A stretch of DNA of 64,000 bases from Leucobacter aridicollis (lineage in GTDB: Bacteria; Actinomycetota; Actinomycetes; Actinomycetales; Microbacteriaceae): positions 1,364,001 to 1,428,000 of the forward strand of contig NZ_JACCBD010000001.1 in assembly GCF_013409595.1 (NCBI RefSeq). Reading direction: 5' to 3'. Each line of letters opens with the position of its first letter. The first letter of the stretch is position 1. Below the pieces are notes generated by a model. It was not told the origin of the DNA and did no database searches. It worked only from the letters and a program-made list of their open reading frames with translations. Positions 8,453 to 17,262 of this stretch are shown piece after piece. Made by a program: the position numbers and the translations under genes.

Positions 8453-9272
8453 TCGGGGTCACCTCCTGCGTGCCGACGCGGCTCTCGGAGTCGTCGGCGT
8501 ACAGCGGGGCGAGCTGCTCCGCGTCGAGCTCGGCGGTGCGGCCGCTCACGATCATCTCGCCGTGGCGCAGGCCCACGATCCTGTCGGTGTGGGCGAGCGC
8601 CAGCGGGAGCACGTGCAGGCTCACGAGTACCGGAATCCCGTCCTGCAGCGCGATCTCGCGCAGCAGCTCGAGCACGGAGTCGGCGAGTTTCGGGTCGAGC
8701 GACGCGACGGGCTCGTCAGCGAGGATGAGCTTCGGCTGCTGCATGAGCGCCCGCGCGATCGCGACGCGCTGCTGCTGGCCGCCGCTCAGCGAGCGGGCGG
8801 GATCCTTCGCCTTGTGCGCGATCCCGACGCGGTCGAGCAGCTCGAGCGCACGTTTGCGGTGCGCCGACGTGAACCCGTACGCGAGGTTGATCGGGCCGGC
8901 GGTGTGCAGCGCCCCCGTGAGCACGTTCGTGAGCACGCTCATCCGCGGGATGAGGTTGAACTGCTGGAACACCTGGCCGACCTCGGACCGGAGCGTGCGC
9001 AGCTCGCCGCGCCGCAGGTTCGTGACGTCGTGCCCGGCGACACGAACCTGTCCGCCAGAGATCGGGGCGAACCCGGTGAGCGAGCGCATGAGCGTCGACT
9101 TCCCCGAGCCCGACGAGCCGAGCAGGGCGACCATCTCGCCAGGGAATAGATCGAGATTGACGCCGTCGAGCACGTTCGGTCCGCCGTCGTAGGCGACGCG
9201 CAGGTCTCGGGCGGTGACGAGCGGGAGCGCCTGGCGCAGTTCTGCGGTGGTCATGCGCGCGGGGTCGATCAC
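8433..9272 (-). CDS. phnC: Phosphonate/phosphite-type ABC transporter ATP-binding protein
   Basis: 279 residues with Walker A GSSGSGKST, Q-loop, ABC signature LSGGQQQR and Walker B LILADEPVASLDP, in the PhnC arrangement. It hydrolyses ATP to drive uptake through PhnE. The start is GTG at 9272 (overlap GTGA with the phnD stop) or the in-frame ATG at 9254. The GTG is given because of the overlap. All five genes in this operon are coupled in this way. Confidence 0.92.
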   Translation of the reverse strand: MIDPARMTTAELRQALPLVTARDLRVAYDGGPNVLDGVNLDLFPGEMVALLGSSGSGKSTLMRSLTGFAPISGGQVRVAGHDVTNLRRGELRTLRSEVGQVFQQFNLIPRMSVLTNVLTGALHTAGPINLAYGFTSAHRKRALELLDRVGIAHKAKDPARSLSGGQQQRVAIARALMQQPKLILADEPVASLDPKLADSVLELLREIALQDGIPVLVSLHVLPLALAHTDRIVGLRHGEMIVSGRTAELDAEQLAPLYADDSESRVGTQEVTPSVHARA

Positions 9273-10174
9273 TTGAGGTCCTCGAGCTCGACGCCCGCGA
9301 CCGCAGCGATGTCCGCGAACGACGAGAAGAAGTCAGGCTGTGGCGCGATGACAGGCTCGAGTCCCGCGAAGCCGCCGTAGCCGGCGAGGCGCTCCTTGTT
9401 CTCTGCAGAGAACACCTTCGGCAGCGCCTCCTCGAGCTGGGTGCGCGTCTCGGCGTCGAGCGACTGCCGCGCGAGCACCGATCCCATGACAGCCATCGGC
9501 GCGCTCTCGCCGACCGCGCGCCATTCGCCGTCCTCGAACGGGAACATGGGGGCGCCCATCTCGGTGAGCATGAACGCGGTGCAGGCCGCGTCGACCTGGC
9601 CCTGCTCGAGCGCAGCGAAGCTGCCTTCGTGGCCGCCGGCGAAGATCGCCTCGTAGTCGGTGCCCTGCTCGAGGCCCGCCTCGTGCAGCATTGACACCGG
9701 CATGAAGTAGCCCGAGCTCGAGGCCTGGTCGGCGAACGCGATCGTCTTGCCCTTGAGGTCTGCTGGCGTCTTCACCGGCGAGTCGTTCAGCACGACGCAG
9801 GTGGAGACCGGCTTGTCGTCGCCCGGCCAGGCGAGCAGCGCGTCAACCTCGCCGGTGTTCACCGCGAGCGCGGACGGGAAGCCGCTCATGATGCCGATAT
9901 CGACGTGGTCTGCGCGGATCGCTTCGACGACCGAGAGGTAGTCGGGCACGTCGGTGACCTCCACCTCGCGGCCGGTCTCAGCCTCGAGGAGTTCGACGAG
10001 GACGTCGACCGGGTTCTCCGCGGTCGGATCGTCTGACATAGGGATGGTGGCGATCGTGATCGGCGCATCCGCGGCGGCGGAGTCGGCGCCTGCCGCGGCT
10101 GCGGCCTGGCACCCGGTGAGGGTGAGCGCGGCGATGCCGACGATGCCAAGCGAGGTGATGACGTTGCGACGCAT
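9269..10174 (-). CDS. phnD: Phosphate/phosphite/phosphonate ABC transporter substrate-binding lipoprotein
   Basis: 301 residues. An N-terminal lipoprotein signal peptide ends at the lipobox LTGC (Cys22). PhnD-family landmarks follow: VDVLVELLEAETGREVEV, the ADHVDIGIMSGFPSAL strand, and KGKTIAFADQASSSGYFMP, which forms the phosphonate-binding Ser/Tyr cluster. It captures the substrate outside the cell. ATG at 10174 has GAAAGG upstream. A TTGCTC-17-GAATAC promoter (minus strand, 10250-10222) is possible. It is first in the operon. Which substrate (phosphite, hypophosphite or an organophosphonate) cannot be assigned. Confidence 0.92.
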   Translation of the reverse strand: MRRNVITSLGIVGIAALTLTGCQAAAAAGADSAAADAPITIATIPMSDDPTAENPVDVLVELLEAETGREVEVTDVPDYLSVVEAIRADHVDIGIMSGFPSALAVNTGEVDALLAWPGDDKPVSTCVVLNDSPVKTPADLKGKTIAFADQASSSGYFMPVSMLHEAGLEQGTDYEAIFAGGHEGSFAALEQGQVDAACTAFMLTEMGAPMFPFEDGEWRAVGESAPMAVMGSVLARQSLDAETRTQLEEALPKVFSAENKERLAGYGGFAGLEPVIAPQPDFFSSFADIAAVAGVELEDLK

Positions 10175-10316
10175 GGTGACCTTTCGGAGAGTAGGGCCCT
10201 CGAAGAATTCCGAGAACACCTGTATTCAAACTTCCGAAAGTGACGAGCAATTACGAGACTGGGGGTTCGCTTGCCAAAGGTTTCATGAACGAGTGGTGAA
10301 CCCGCGTCAGGCCGGG

Positions 10317-10363
10317 CTATCTGATTTCTCAGATAGCGACCGAGTATCTGGTAATTCGGATAC
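10317..10363. repeat. Two adjacent hairpin-forming dyads upstream of phnD
   Basis: 10317-10336 is a perfect 8-bp inverted repeat, CTATCTGA-TTTC-TCAGATAG. 10344-10363 is a second, weaker dyad, GTATC...GATAC. Both contain ATCTG. They lie in the 230-base gap between the thioesterase stop and phnD. No T-run follows either one, so an operator role fits better than termination. Confidence 0.5.
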
Positions 10364-10404
10364 CACCGGGCGATCCCGGACTCCGGCCGTCGTGCATTCG
10401 AGTC

Positions 10405-11325
10405 TCAGCGACGCACTCGAACGATGCCCTCCTGGACAACGGTCGCGACGAGCGCGCCGTCTCGCGTGACGAGGTCGCCCTGGCAGACGACGTGGTCGCC
10501 GGTTGCGCTGACGAGGCGCTGCGAAAACAGCAGCCAGCCGGCGGGGTCGAAGTCGGCGTGGAACCAGAGGCTCTGTTGCACAGTCGTGCTGAACATGCCG
10601 GGCGCGAGCCAGCCGTGTCCGAGGGCGGCCGCGGCGGGCTCGAGGATGGTGTCGTCGGCGATGTAGGCGACGAGCGCGATGCGGCCCTCGGGCGTCGCGA
10701 GCAGTGCGCGTTGCGCCGGTGCGTCGCCCGTGAAGCGCACCCACACCCGATTCGTGGCGCGCGGCGGCACGCTCTCCCCATACAGCGGCGGGTCGATGTG
10801 GCGGGTATCGAGGGCGCGGCCGCCGCCCCAGTAGGCGTCGAGCTGCGTGGGGTCGTCGACGTCGGGCGAGAGCGGGCCGCGGGCCGCGATTGCCTCCGCC
10901 GCGGTGGGAAGCGAATCAGGATCGGGGAGGCCGTCCCGCGCCGACAGGTCGGCCGCTGGCGCCTCGCCGGGGCGGGGCGCGCGGAGCAGCACGGCCGCGG
11001 CGGCGATCTCGGTGCCGTCTTGCAACAGCCGCACGGAGCGATTCGCGTACCGAAACCCGTCGCGCACGCGCTCGACAACGTAGCTCAGCGGGCGGTCGCG
11101 GTCGCCCGGCCGAAGGAAGGCGATCTGCATGCTGTGGGGGAGTTGCCCCTCGGCCGCCGACCGCACCGCCGCGGCAAGCGCGCCGACCGAGAGATCGCCG
11201 CCGTAGGCGGCGGGCCAGGGGGTCGCGACCGTGCGGCCCTCCCAGACGTCGAAGCGCTCGCCGGCGCTGCCCGAGGCCTGGGTGAGCGCCCACGGAGTCG
11301 AAAGCTTCGGGAAGGGATCGGTCAT
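10405..11325 (-). CDS. Acyl-CoA thioesterase, TesB-like double-hotdog
   Basis: A 306-residue protein with two hotdog domains. The N-terminal domain has YGGDLSVGALAAAVRSAA and HSMQIAFLRPGDRDRPLSY. The C-terminal domain contains DPAGWLLFSQRLVSATGDH, matching the TesB C-terminal motif D-x-W-L-L. It should hydrolyse acyl-CoA to the free acid. The ATG at 11325 overlaps the stop of the small thioesterase gene (ATGA), so the two genes are cotranslated. The substrate is unknown. Confidence 0.85.
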   Translation of the reverse strand: MTDPFPKLSTPWALTQASGSAGERFDVWEGRTVATPWPAAYGGDLSVGALAAAVRSAAEGQLPHSMQIAFLRPGDRDRPLSYVVERVRDGFRYANRSVRLLQDGTEIAAAAVLLRAPRPGEAPAADLSARDGLPDPDSLPTAAEAIAARGPLSPDVDDPTQLDAYWGGGRALDTRHIDPPLYGESVPPRATNRVWVRFTGDAPAQRALLATPEGRIALVAYIADDTILEPAAAALGHGWLAPGMFSTTVQQSLWFHADFDPAGWLLFSQRLVSATGDHVVCQGDLVTRDGALVATVVQEGIVRVRR

Positions 11326-11750
11326 GGGTGTGCCGTGCTCTCGTGCTGAGCGTGGTCACCGTCGAACTGGTGTCTGGCGAGCTCCAACCGGACGGCGTCG
11401 GAGAGCGGTTCCGAACGCTTGGTTGCTGGGTTCACGTTGACGTACGTCGTGCGGCCGGTGGCGCAGCGCGTGCCGTGCTGGTGGAGTTCCTCGTGCAGCG
11501 TGAGCGACGAGTTTCCGACCCGTTCGACCCACGTGCGCACCGTGACTGGCGCGGGATAGGTGAGCTCGTGCTCGAAGTTGACAGTGAAGCCCGCGACGAT
11601 CATGCGCCACTGCGAGAAGTCCTCCGGCGGGCCGAAGATGGCGAAGAAGTCGCGCCGGCCGGCCTCGAACCAGACGGGCACCACCGTGTTATTGATGTGC
11701 CCGACCGCGTCCGTCTCGGAGACGCGCGGGTGAATGATTGTCTCGAACAC
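11322..11750 (-). CDS. Acyl-CoA thioesterase, single hotdog (4HBT/YbgC-like)
   Basis: 142 residues. SETDAVGHINNTVVPVWFEAG holds the Asp-x-x-G-H-x-N active-site motif of 4-hydroxybenzoyl-CoA thioesterase-type hotdogs. It should act on short or aromatic acyl-CoA. It is the first gene of a two-gene operon with the TesB-like enzyme, which overlaps it by four bases. Upstream lies a 129-base gap to glpD on the same strand. Confidence 0.88.
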   Translation of the reverse strand: MFETIIHPRVSETDAVGHINNTVVPVWFEAGRRDFFAIFGPPEDFSQWRMIVAGFTVNFEHELTYPAPVTVRTWVERVGNSSLTLHEELHQHGTRCATGRTTYVNVNPATKRSEPLSDAVRLELARHQFDGDHAQHESTAHP

Positions 11751-11879
11751 TGTGCTCCATCTGTGGGGTGGACACGGACGCTCCGGGGTGCATCGGTGCA
11801 GGGGTTCCGCTCGCGGGCCGGGTGAGGGCCCGCGAGATGTCGCGAGTGCCGCCCAGCCTACGGAGCCGTATCCCGTAGC

Positions 11880-13580
11880 CTACGCGAGCCGCTCGATGAG
11901 GTCACCCGCCGCCGTCTCGGCGGCTGCCGCGACCCTCGGGTCGAGCGCGAGCCTGGTGCGGCGCGCGAGCAGGTCCGCCGGGGTGGCGGCGCCCTCGGCG
12001 AGGATCCCGAAGGCGAGTTCCGCGAGCGTGATCCCCGAGCCGGGGCTCGCCTCCGCAGCGAGGTCTGGATCGGCTGCCGCGAGCGCCGCGACGCGTTCGG
12101 CCTCCCAGCCGTAGACGCGGGCGAGCCTGTCGACCGTCTCGCCCGCGTCGGCGACGGGCCAGATCGCGGCCGCAGCCCGGGCGCACGCGCGCCGGGCGCT
12201 CTCCGGCGTCGGGCGGTGTCGTGCGGCGGCCGCGCCGCGCGGGCCATGCTCGGACCCCGGCGACCCGAGCACGGGCACGCGTTTCGTGACCGCCGGCCGA
12301 ACCGCGGGATCCTCGCCGAGCCGGCGGAGCGCGGCGTCGACGGCGTCCTCCGCCATCTTGCGGTACACGGTGAGCTTGCCGCCCGTGACGGTGATGGGCG
12401 CGCCAGGGGCGTCGAGCACGAGGTGCTGGCGCGATGCGGCGGCGGACGGCCGTTCGGCGTCCCCGCGGTGGCTCGTGACGGCGCGGATGAGGGGGCGCAG
12501 GCCCGAGAACGCGCTCAGCACGTCGGCGCGCGTGAGCGGGACGGCGAGCGACTCGCTCGCGACCCCGAGCAGGAAGTCGATGTCGTCGTCAGGCACGCCG
12601 GGCGCGTAGCCGTCGGCGCCAGGCGCCGGCTCGTCGGTCAGCCCGAGGTAGCTGAGCCCGTTCGCCTGCGGCAGCACGAACACGTACCTGCCGAAGTGGC
12701 CCGGCACCGGGGCGGTGAGCACCGCGCGTGGCATTCCGAAGATCTCCGAGCGGAACACGAGGTGGGTGCCCCGGCTCGGCGCGAGCTCCACCCCGGGCGC
12801 GAGCTCCGCAGCCCAGACGCCCGTCGCGTTGATGACCGTGCGCGCCCGGACACGGAGCTCGTCGGCGTAGGCCGCGATCCACGCCTCCCGGTCGGTCGCC
12901 CGGACCACGCGGCACCCGGTCGCGATGTGCGCGCCGTGCCTGGCGGCCGTGCGGGCGAGCGCGATGACGAGCCGGGTGTCGTCCTCGACGGCGCCGTCCC
13001 AGTACACGAGACCGCCGCGCAGCCCGCGCTCGCGGAGCGCCGGGGCGAGCAGCAGCGCCTCGCGCGCGCTCACGCGCTGCGGCTTCGGGAGGACGCGCCC
13101 GGGGAGCCCGCTCGCGGCGCGCAGGGCGTCGGCGATCCTGATCCCGGTCTCCGAGAGCGCGTCGCCGAGCCTGCCGTCGAGCGGGCCGGCAGCCGCGGGG
13201 CCGCCGCCGTGCGCGCGTGCGGCGCGGTCGTGTGCGAATCGCGGCACGAGGAACGCGCGAGGAGTCACGAGGTGCGGGGCGATGCGCCGCATGAGCGCCT
13301 CCCGCTCGACCGCGGACTCCCAGGCGAGTGCGACGTCGCCCTGCGCGAGGTAGCGCAGCCCGCCGTGCACGAGCTTCGAGCTGAAGCCGCTCGTGCCGCT
13401 CGCGAGGTCCCTCGCCTCGACGAGCGCGGTCGAGAGCCCGCGGGTCGCGGCGTCGAGCGCGATGCCCGCGCCGGTGATCCCGCCGCCGATGACGAGCACG
13501 TCCACCTCGCGTTCGGCGAGGTGCGCAAGCGCGCGGGCGCGACTTGCTCGGTTCAGGTCTCCGGGGAGTGTGTCGAACAT
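11880..13580 (-). CDS. glpD: Glycerol-3-phosphate dehydrogenase, FAD-dependent
   Basis: 566 residues, normal for the GlpD/GlpA family. The N-terminal Rossmann motif DVLVIGGGITGAG is followed by GTSGFSSKLVHGGLRYL, which binds FAD and substrate. A C-terminal helical cap domain is present. It oxidises glycerol-3-phosphate to dihydroxyacetone phosphate at the membrane and feeds the quinone pool. It lies 38 bases downstream of a TetR gene on the same strand and is probably cotranscribed with and controlled by it. No glycerol kinase or facilitator lies nearby, so glycerol-3-phosphate from lipid breakdown may be the source, which fits the downstream phosphodiesterase. Confidence 0.92.
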   Translation of the reverse strand: MFDTLPGDLNRASRARALAHLAEREVDVLVIGGGITGAGIALDAATRGLSTALVEARDLASGTSGFSSKLVHGGLRYLAQGDVALAWESAVEREALMRRIAPHLVTPRAFLVPRFAHDRAARAHGGGPAAAGPLDGRLGDALSETGIRIADALRAASGLPGRVLPKPQRVSAREALLLAPALRERGLRGGLVYWDGAVEDDTRLVIALARTAARHGAHIATGCRVVRATDREAWIAAYADELRVRARTVINATGVWAAELAPGVELAPSRGTHLVFRSEIFGMPRAVLTAPVPGHFGRYVFVLPQANGLSYLGLTDEPAPGADGYAPGVPDDDIDFLLGVASESLAVPLTRADVLSAFSGLRPLIRAVTSHRGDAERPSAAASRQHLVLDAPGAPITVTGGKLTVYRKMAEDAVDAALRRLGEDPAVRPAVTKRVPVLGSPGSEHGPRGAAAARHRPTPESARRACARAAAAIWPVADAGETVDRLARVYGWEAERVAALAAADPDLAAEASPGSGITLAELAFGILAEGAATPADLLARRTRLALDPRVAAAAETAAGDLIERLA

Positions 13581-13618
13581 GTCGCCTCGTTTCTGGCCGG
13601 ACGGAGCCGGCCGGTCAG

Positions 13619-14293
13619 CTATGCGATGGTGACTGGCGCGGTCGGCGGTGACTGGGCGGCGCCGGTCGCGCCGTCGGCCTGCGGGACGGGCGCGATGCCC
13701 GCGCGCAGCGCCGCGAGCGTGATGCCCGCGAGCTCCGCGCAGCTGCGGTCAAACGCGTCACCGCGCACGAGGGGCGCCCCGAGCGCGACGCCGCGGACGA
13801 GGAGCAGCAGGGTGAGGCTCGACGGGGCGGACGGCGCGATCGAGCCGTCGCGCAGCCCCGCCTGCCGGAGCTCCTCGATGGCGTCCACGACGAGTTCCTG
13901 GCTGCGGCCGAGGCGCCCGCTGAGGTACGGCTCGAGCAGCTCGGGCTGCTGGGACATTACCGACGCGATGAGCTCGGATTCGACGAAGGCGCGGGCGCCA
14001 GCGCCGAGAAACGCCGCGAGCCTGTCGGCGCCGGTGGCGGCTGGCCCGGTCGGGAGCATCGCGCGCAGCCCGGCGACCGCGCGGGCGAACTCGCGCGTGA
14101 GCGTGAGCAGGATCGCGTTGTCCATGCTGCCCATCGCCCGGTACAGCGTCATCCGCGAGATCCCAGCGGTGTCGGCGACGTCCTGGGCGGTGAGCTTTCG
14201 GGGGCCGTAGCGGCGCAGCCCAGCGGAGACCGCGTCGAGGATGGCCTCGTCGCGCGCGATAACCGAAGAACTTCTGTGACTCTGTGCGCCCAT
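13619..14293 (-). CDS. TetR-family regulator of the glpD / alkyl-DHAP synthase-like region
   Basis: 224 residues with a TetR DNA-binding domain (KLTAQDVADTAGISRMTLYRAM near residues 34-53). It is divergent from the flavoprotein gene at 14311 with only 17 bases between start codons. A TACAGT -10 box ends seven bases before its ATG, so its mRNA is probably leaderless. Dyads in the shared region (14275-14302) suggest that it represses both directions. The same order (glpD, TetR, divergent alkyl-DHAP-synthase-like protein) occurs in Mycobacterium tuberculosis as Rv2249c-Rv2251. Confidence 0.88.
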   Translation of the reverse strand: MGAQSHRSSSVIARDEAILDAVSAGLRRYGPRKLTAQDVADTAGISRMTLYRAMGSMDNAILLTLTREFARAVAGLRAMLPTGPAATGADRLAAFLGAGARAFVESELIASVMSQQPELLEPYLSGRLGRSQELVVDAIEELRQAGLRDGSIAPSAPSSLTLLLLVRGVALGAPLVRGDAFDRSCAELAGITLAALRAGIAPVPQADGATGAAQSPPTAPVTIA

Positions 14294-14308
14294 GTGTCAC
14301 ACTGTAAC
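14275..14308. promoter_or_regulatory. Candidate TetR operator and overlapping divergent promoters
   Basis: TGTGAC (14275-14280) and GTCACA (14296-14301) form an inverted repeat 15 bases apart, and GTGTCACAC (14294-14302) is a perfect palindrome around a central C. The minus-strand -10 box TACAGT overlaps it. Confidence 0.5.
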
Positions 14309-14310
14309 GT

Positions 14311-15996
14311 ATGGCTGCCGATATTACCGAGAGCGTCCCCGTATCGCCGTGGTGGGGCTGGGCGCCACCGACGCCAGGCGGAGCCCTGAGCGACGGCACG
14401 CTCGCCGTGCTCGCCGAACACCTTGGGATCGACGCGGTCGCCGCGCGCCGCCCCGGCGTGCTCGATGCAGCGCCGGCCACGCCCCCGGGCGACGCCGACG
14501 TCAGCAGCCCCGCGCTCACCGAGGCGGAGGTGGCGGCGCTCGGAGCCGCGATCCCGACAGGGACCATGGCGCAGGATCCGGAGAGCCGCGTCGCACACGC
14601 GGCCGGCAAGAACACCGTCGACCTCCTCCGCCAGCGCGCCGGGGCCCCGCTTGCGCTGCCCGACGCGGTCGTGCGGCCGGGCGCACGCTCGGAGATTCCG
14701 GGGGTGCTCGCCGCGTGCGTCGCCCACGGCATCGCCGTCGTGCCGTTCGGCGGCGGCTCCAGCGTCGTCGGGGGAGTCGCGCCGCTCGCGGGCGACCACC
14801 ACGCCGTCGTCGCGCTCGATCTCACGGGCCTCGCCGAGCTCCTCGAACTCAACGAACGCGACCGGACGGCGACGTTCGAGGCCGGGGTGCGCGGCCCGGA
14901 GGTCGAACGGATGCTCGCCGAGCGCGGCTATACCCTCGGGCACATCCCGCAGTCCCATCAGCAGGCGACGCTCGGCGGGTACGCGGCGACGCGCTCGGCC
15001 GGGCAGGCGTCCACGGGCTACGGGGCGATCGCGGAGCTCATCACCGCGATCCGGATCGACACGCCCACCGGCCCGCTCGCCCTCGGGGGCCGCGCTCCCG
15101 CCTCCGCGGCCGGCCCAGATCTGCGCCACGTCGTGATCGGGAGCGAAGGCACCCTCGGCGTCATCACCGAGGTTACGGTCGCCGTGACCCCGAAGCCGAC
15201 AGCGAAGGCGTACGGCGCCTGGGCGTTTCCCTCGTTCGAGGCGGGCGCCGAGGCGGTCCGCGCGCTCGTCCAGGACGGCGCGGCCGGCGACGCCCCCGAC
15301 GTCTGCCGCCTGAGCGACGAGGAGGAGACGGCGCTCACCCTCGCCCAGAGCGGCGGCCGCCAGGTCGAGCTGCTGCGCCGCTGGCTGCGCTCGCGCGGCA
15401 TCGAGACGCCGGCGCTGCTGCTCGGCGTCTGGGAGGGGTCCGGCGCGGAACCCAAGGCCAGGCTCAAGCGTGCGCGCAGGATCCTCCGCGCGCACGGCGG
15501 CGTCTCCGCGACGAGCGCGCCCGCAGCAGCGTGGGATCGCGGCCGATTCAGCTCGCCGCGCCTCCGCGACGAGCTCCTCACCATCGGGGTGCTCGTCGAC
15601 ACGCTCGAGACAGCCGCGACGTGGACGCGCCTCGCCGACACGCACACGGCCGTCGCCGCAGCGATCCGCGGCGCTCTCGAATCGGGCCCGCAGGGAGCGG
15701 TCGCGAGCGCCGTGCAGGGGCACGTCTCGCACGTGTACCGCACGGGTGCATCGCTGTACTACACCTTCATCGCGAAGGCCGAGGACGACCCGATCGCGCA
15801 GTACGAGCGCGTGAAACGTGCCGCGAACGCGGCGATCCTCGCCGCCGGGGCGACAATCACCCACCACCACGCCGTCGGAACCGAGCACGCGGCCGAGCTG
15901 CCAGCTGAGATCGGGGAACAGGGCGTGCGGATCCTCCGCGCCGTCAAGCGCGAGCTCGACCCGACCGGCATCATGAACCCAGGAAAACTGATCTAG
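14311..15996 (+). CDS. FAD-linked oxidase of the alkyl-DHAP synthase type
   Basis: 561 residues in the VAO/PCMH flavoprotein superfamily. The FAD-binding loop PFGGGSSVVGG, the PQSHQQATLGGYAATRSAG block, GSEGTLGVITEVT, and the C-terminal THHHAVGTEH motif follow the order seen in alkyldihydroxyacetonephosphate synthase, where the HHH tract is essential. True synthases swap the acyl chain of acyl-DHAP for a fatty alcohol to begin ether lipids; in bacteria this activity has rarely been tested, so the assignment is by family. It is followed by an SDR gene 32 bases on and lies opposite glpD, which makes DHAP. Together they suggest a lipid or DHAP-linked pathway. Confidence 0.8.
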   Translation: MAADITESVPVSPWWGWAPPTPGGALSDGTLAVLAEHLGIDAVAARRPGVLDAAPATPPGDADVSSPALTEAEVAALGAAIPTGTMAQDPESRVAHAAGKNTVDLLRQRAGAPLALPDAVVRPGARSEIPGVLAACVAHGIAVVPFGGGSSVVGGVAPLAGDHHAVVALDLTGLAELLELNERDRTATFEAGVRGPEVERMLAERGYTLGHIPQSHQQATLGGYAATRSAGQASTGYGAIAELITAIRIDTPTGPLALGGRAPASAAGPDLRHVVIGSEGTLGVITEVTVAVTPKPTAKAYGAWAFPSFEAGAEAVRALVQDGAAGDAPDVCRLSDEEETALTLAQSGGRQVELLRRWLRSRGIETPALLLGVWEGSGAEPKARLKRARRILRAHGGVSATSAPAAAWDRGRFSSPRLRDELLTIGVLVDTLETAATWTRLADTHTAVAAAIRGALESGPQGAVASAVQGHVSHVYRTGASLYYTFIAKAEDDPIAQYERVKRAANAAILAAGATITHHHAVGTEHAAELPAEIGEQGVRILRAVKRELDPTGIMNPGKLI

Positions 15997-16028
15997 CTCG
16001 CGCGTGCCGCGACGAAAGGTGTGAGGCA

Positions 16029-16907
16029 ATGGCAGACAAGACTGACGGGCGTCGCGTGATCCCCGGCGCAACCGTGCTCATCACCGGGGCCGCCCGCGGC
16101 ATGGGCGAGCTGTATGCGCGCCGCGCCGCGCGGGAGGGCGCGGCGAAGATCGCGCTCTGGGACCTCGACGAGGATCGCGCGACCGCGCTCGCCGCCGAGC
16201 TCGCCAGCCCCCGCGGGCGCGTTGGCGGCCCAGACGTGCGCGTCTACGCCGTCGACGTGTCCGACCGTGAGGCCGTCGCCGACGCGGCAGCGCGCGTGCG
16301 CGACGAGCTCGGCGACCCGGACGTCGTCGTGAACAATGCAGGCATCGTCCGCGGTGCACTCTTCTGGGAGCACGACGCCGAACGCGACATCGAGCTGACG
16401 ATGCGCGTGAACGCGCTCGCCCCGATGTGGATCGCGCGCGAGTTCCTGCCGGCGATGATCGCCGACCGGACGCGGCCCAAGCGGATCCTGAACATCGCCT
16501 CAGCCGCTGGGACGCTCGCGAACCCGCGCATGAGCGTCTACGCCTCCTCGAAGTGGGCGATGATCGGGTGGAGCGAATCGCTCAGGCTCGAGCTCACCCG
16601 CACCGACAACGCGCACGTCGCCGTGACCACGTTCTGCCCGAGCTACATCTCGACGGGCATGTTCGCGGGCGCCAGGGGTCCGCTGCTCACGCCGATCATG
16701 CGGCCGCAGCAGGCCGTGCAGGCGGCATGGAGCGGGATGCTGAAGGGCACGCCGATGGTGCTGCGGCCGTGGACCGTGAAGCTCGCGATGGCGCTGCGGG
16801 GCGTGCTCCCCACGCGGGCGTGGGACGTGCTCGGTGATCGCGTCTTCCACGTGTACTCGTCGATGGACCGGTTCACCGGGCGCGCCGACGAGCGCGGCAC
16901 ACCCTGA
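16029..16907 (+). CDS. Short-chain dehydrogenase/reductase
   Basis: 292 residues with the classical SDR motifs: cofactor loop TGAARGMG, NNAG, an active-site Ser in the SAAG region, and YASSK (YxxxK). LWDLDEDR after strand two, with Asp, favours NAD(H). The C-terminal 60 residues are unusually long, with a hydrophobic tail that might bind lipids. The gap to the flavoprotein stop is 32 bases on the same strand, so it is probably cotranscribed. As part of an alkyl-DHAP route it could be the 1-alkyl- or acyl-DHAP reductase, but that is inference. Confidence 0.85.
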   Translation: MADKTDGRRVIPGATVLITGAARGMGELYARRAAREGAAKIALWDLDEDRATALAAELASPRGRVGGPDVRVYAVDVSDREAVADAAARVRDELGDPDVVVNNAGIVRGALFWEHDAERDIELTMRVNALAPMWIAREFLPAMIADRTRPKRILNIASAAGTLANPRMSVYASSKWAMIGWSESLRLELTRTDNAHVAVTTFCPSYISTGMFAGARGPLLTPIMRPQQAVQAAWSGMLKGTPMVLRPWTVKLAMALRGVLPTRAWDVLGDRVFHVYSSMDRFTGRADERGTP

Positions 16908-16997
16908 GCCGCGTCAGGGGGCGCGTGGCACCTGGGTACCATGCGATTCATACTTCGGTGTGACGCGCCCGGGCGCTGGGAACGCGAATATGGAAGC

Positions 16998-17213
16998 ATG
17001 AAGTTCCCCGAGGTGTTGAAGCAGCCATCAACGTTCGTCGCCGCCGCGCTCGTGACCGCGTGCCTCGTCGCGCTGCTCGCCGCAATCGGCGGGTTCCTCC
17101 TCATCGACGGCGCAACGCGCAGCGCGCTCGCGATGAAGCCCGTCGGCTCAGGGATCGTGACGAGCTCAACTGTCGAAACGTCTGAAGCGACGGTCGTTCC
17201 GGCACGCGGATAA
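16998..17213 (+). CDS. Small membrane protein, 71 aa
   Basis: The short protein has one predicted membrane helix (VAAALVTACLVALLAAIGGF, about residues 13-32) followed by a Ser/Thr-rich extracytoplasmic tail. The ATG at 16998 is supported by GGAAGC upstream and by the start of the helix; an upstream in-frame start adds a cationic segment with no clear site. I do not recognise the family. It sits between the SDR and GDPD genes, but the 90- and 49-base gaps leave operon status unclear. Confidence 0.5.
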   Translation: MKFPEVLKQPSTFVAAALVTACLVALLAAIGGFLLIDGATRSALAMKPVGSGIVTSSTVETSEATVVPARG

Positions 17214-17262
17214 CCCCGAAACTTGCCTGCCGGGCGCGGGCCGTGGGCAATAGCATGGAGAC

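Noticed and set aside
14149..16071. 640-residue minus-strand frame opposite the flavoprotein
   Set aside because: Arg-rich, low-complexity shadow of a well-supported plus-strand gene; typical of high-GC DNA.
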